The notes beneath the pieces are model-generated. The model was not told the origin of the DNA. It saw nothing but the letters and a program-made list of their open reading frames with translations, and did not search any database. Both the position numbers and the translations under genes were made by a program. This document shows, piece after piece, positions 62,260 to 64,000 of a stretch of 64,000 bases of DNA. The stretch's first letter is position 1. Each line of letters starts with the position of its first letter. The stretch comes from JALZUU01 sp964441245 (GTDB taxonomy: Bacteria > Bacteroidota > Bacteroidia > Chitinophagales > Saprospiraceae): the NCBI GenBank assembly GCA_964441245.1, contig CAYTVR010000001.1:1-64000 (forward strand), given 5' to 3'.

Positions 62260-64000
62260 ATGAAACGCAGAGAATTGCGCTTTTTACGAAACATAGGAAT
62301 TGTTGCTCACATTGATGCCGGTAAGACGACTCTAACCGAACGGGTACTTTATTTCACTGGACAGTCTCATAAAATTGGTGAAACACATGATGGCAATAGT
62401 CAAATGGATACGACCAAACAAGAGATTGCTAAAGGAATCACCATTAGTTCTGCGGCAACGCAAACTGCTTGGGAATATCAAAATTCGAAGCATCGAATTA
62501 ACATCATTGATACACCTGGTCACGTTGATTTTACCATTGAAGTGGAACGTTCGCTTCGCGTACTCGATGGCATTGTTGCTTTATTCGATTCAGTTGCAGG
62601 AGTAGAACCGCAATCTGAAAACATTTGGCAGCAAGCCAGTCGTTACGAAATTCCAGCGATTGCTTTTGTCAATAAAATGGATCGAATGGGAGCTGATTTT
62701 TATAGCGTCGTAGAACAAATTAAAACTCAATTGGGTGCCAATGCTGTAGCGATCCAAGTACCGATTGGTGCAGAGGAAAATTTCATTGGCGTAATTGATT
62801 TGTTATACATGAAAGCATGGACTTGGAATTCCGATGGATCGGAAATGACAGAAACTGAAATTCCAGAAATGATGCAAAACGAGGTGAATGAGCAAAGAAT
62901 AAAATTGATGGAAACATTGGCTTTGTTAGATTCAAACTTGTTAGAAAAATACATGGATAATCTGGAATCGATTACTTCATTGGAATTAACGAACATTTTA
63001 AGAACAGCTGTTTTGAATCGAAAAGTACTTCCTGTTTTGGCAGGAGCCGCTTACAAAAACAAAGGTGTCCAACCTTTATTGGATGCGATTTGTGCGTATT
63101 TACCTGCTCCTTCCGATAAGGAAGAAATTAATGGTGTTGATCCAAACAGCGAAGTGCCGATGACAAGACCAACAACTGTTGAAGCACCTTTTACGGCTTT
63201 TGTTTTTAAAACCATTCAAGATGAACAGAATCGACGTTTGAGTTTTTTTAGAGTCTATGCTGGTTCTTTACAGCCTGGTGCGCAAGTACTTAATGTACAT
63301 ACTGGTGAACGGGAACGCATTGGTCAATTGTATCAAATGCATGCCAATCGAAAAACGAACCGAATGGAAGTTTATGCAGGAGATATCGTTGCGACGACTT
63401 CTTTAAAAAATAGTAAAACGGGCGATACAATTTGTGCGATTGATCATCCCATTGAATTGGGTAAATTACATGTACCAGAAGCGGTGATGGGCATGTCGAT
63501 TGAAGTAGCTAAGAATGTAGACTCCGATAAATTGAGTATGGCTTTGGCCAAATTAGCGGAAGAAGATCCGACCTTCCGAGTTCATATTGATGAGTATAGT
63601 GGACAAACCATTATTCGAGGTATGGGAGAATTACATTTAGAAATTATTGTAGAAAAAATCAAAGATGATTTTGGTGTAGCAGTCAATACAGGACGACCCG
63701 TTGTTGCTTATAGAGAGCAATTTAGTTTAACTAAGGAGCATTCAGAAAAACTGAGTAAACAGAATGGAGGATCTGGTCTTGCTGCAGAAATAGGAATAGT
63801 AATGGGGCCAGCCGATGAAGTATTTTTAAGTAGTGAAACTTTTGATAAAGGAGAGAAACTACAATTTGTGGATGAAATAGTTGGTGGTGCGATTCCTAAA
63901 CCATTGATCAAGTCTGTTGAAAAAGGATTTCGTTCGATGTTGAATACGGGACCTTTAGCTGGTTATCCTTTGGAAAGTATGAAAATCCGATTGATAGACG
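62260..64000 (+). CDS. Elongation factor G family GTPase, probable paralogue (truncated by window edge)
   Basis: About 580 residues are seen; the gene runs off the right edge. GTP motifs: G1 AHIDAGKTT, G2 region KGITISSAAT, G3 DTPGHVDF, G4 NKMD, and G5 GAAYKN-like. Domain II, III and IV features follow (RLSFFRVYAGSLQPGAQVL, SKQNGGSGLAAEIGI, PLAGYPLESMKIRL). Compared with canonical EF-G, switch I reads SQMDTTKQEIAKG where the usual sequence is ATMDWMEQEQERG, and domain IV has a different loop. Many Bacteroidota carry a second EF-G. The divergence suggests this is not the main translocation factor. It could also be a recycling-type EF-G2. A tetracycline-resistance TetM-type protein is unlikely because the N-terminal sequence does not match. 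Confidence 0.8.
   Translation, partial: MKRRELRFLRNIGIVAHIDAGKTTLTERVLYFTGQSHKIGETHDGNSQMDTTKQEIAKGITISSAATQTAWEYQNSKHRINIIDTPGHVDFTIEVERSLRVLDGIVALFDSVAGVEPQSENIWQQASRYEIPAIAFVNKMDRMGADFYSVVEQIKTQLGANAVAIQVPIGAEENFIGVIDLLYMKAWTWNSDGSEMTETEIPEMMQNEVNEQRIKLMETLALLDSNLLEKYMDNLESITSLELTNILRTAVLNRKVLPVLAGAAYKNKGVQPLLDAICAYLPAPSDKEEINGVDPNSEVPMTRPTTVEAPFTAFVFKTIQDEQNRRLSFFRVYAGSLQPGAQVLNVHTGERERIGQLYQMHANRKTNRMEVYAGDIVATTSLKNSKTGDTICAIDHPIELGKLHVPEAVMGMSIEVAKNVDSDKLSMALAKLAEEDPTFRVHIDEYSGQTIIRGMGELHLEIIVEKIKDDFGVAVNTGRPVVAYREQFSLTKEHSEKLSKQNGGSGLAAEIGIVMGPADEVFLSSETFDKGEKLQFVDEIVGGAIPKPLIKSVEKGFRSMLNTGPLAGYPLESMKIRLID

Noticed and set aside
62260..64000. TetM/TetO-type ribosome protection protein
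   Set aside because: The N-terminal sequence (FLRNIGIVAHIDAGKTTLTERVLYFTG) and switch regions follow EF-G; TetM starts with a different pattern and lacks this N-terminal extension.

Overview
The window looks like a chromosomal piece of an AT-rich Bacteroidota genome, most likely from the Saprospiria lineage. Support comes from type IX secretion (T9SS) type-A C-terminal sorting domains on two proteins, several promoters of the Bacteroidota TTG-N20-TAnnTTTG type, near absence of Shine-Dalgarno sequences, many short SPI/SPII signal peptides ending in AQ or AC, and a giant repeat-rich surface protein ending in dockerin-like, cohesin-like and sorting domains. The lineage below phylum is an inference. 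A run of 100 Ns (36094-36193) marks a scaffold gap. The last gene, an EF-G family GTPase, runs off the right edge.

Layout. 1-6.2 kb: an SdiA-regulated-type lipoprotein, the E2 component of 2-oxoglutarate dehydrogenase, a small membrane protein and a DUF5916-type outer-membrane protein. 6.2-10.1 kb (minus strand): an exported thioredoxin-like protein, then an apparent polymorphic toxin module: a lipoprotein ending in an AHH-family nuclease domain, followed by an Imm11/Imm43-like immunity candidate and a small ORF of odd structure. 10.7-20.3 kb: a secreted beta-propeller protein with a T9SS tail, a UvrD-like helicase-nuclease, and a compact three-gene operon led by arabinose-5-phosphate isomerase (kdsD). 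20.8-34 kb is mainly housekeeping: recQ, aroQ, rpmH-rnpA, rho, serS, a zinc metallopeptidase, a PIN-like protein, frr, lpxH and a 3-hydroxyanthranilate dioxygenase. 34-45 kb is envelope and signalling: a HAD phosphatase, an exported CotH-like protein, a cupin, a LytS/LytTR two-component pair, an ankyrin protein, and two separate ECF sigma-factor loci, each followed by a membrane partner. 45.4-47 kb is an MscS-type channel.

47.8-60.7 kb is a single gene for a 4,295-residue secreted protein. It is built from nested duplications: a two-unit repeat near the N-terminus, a roughly 600-residue superrepeat pair offset by about 2.65 kb, four 76-residue Ig-like modules, HYR-like modules, then dockerin-like, cohesin-like and T9SS sorting domains. 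It is followed by two strong terminators about 120 bp apart, an exported methyltransferase-like protein and the EF-G paralogue.

The most interesting accessory items are the lipoprotein AHH toxin with its immunity neighbours, the giant adhesin-like protein with both dockerin-like and cohesin-like modules, the Sec-exported methyltransferase fold with a degenerate motif I, the CotH-like exported protein, and several small palindromic dispersed repeats in the intergenic regions. No CRISPR array, insertion sequence, rRNA or tRNA was recognised.
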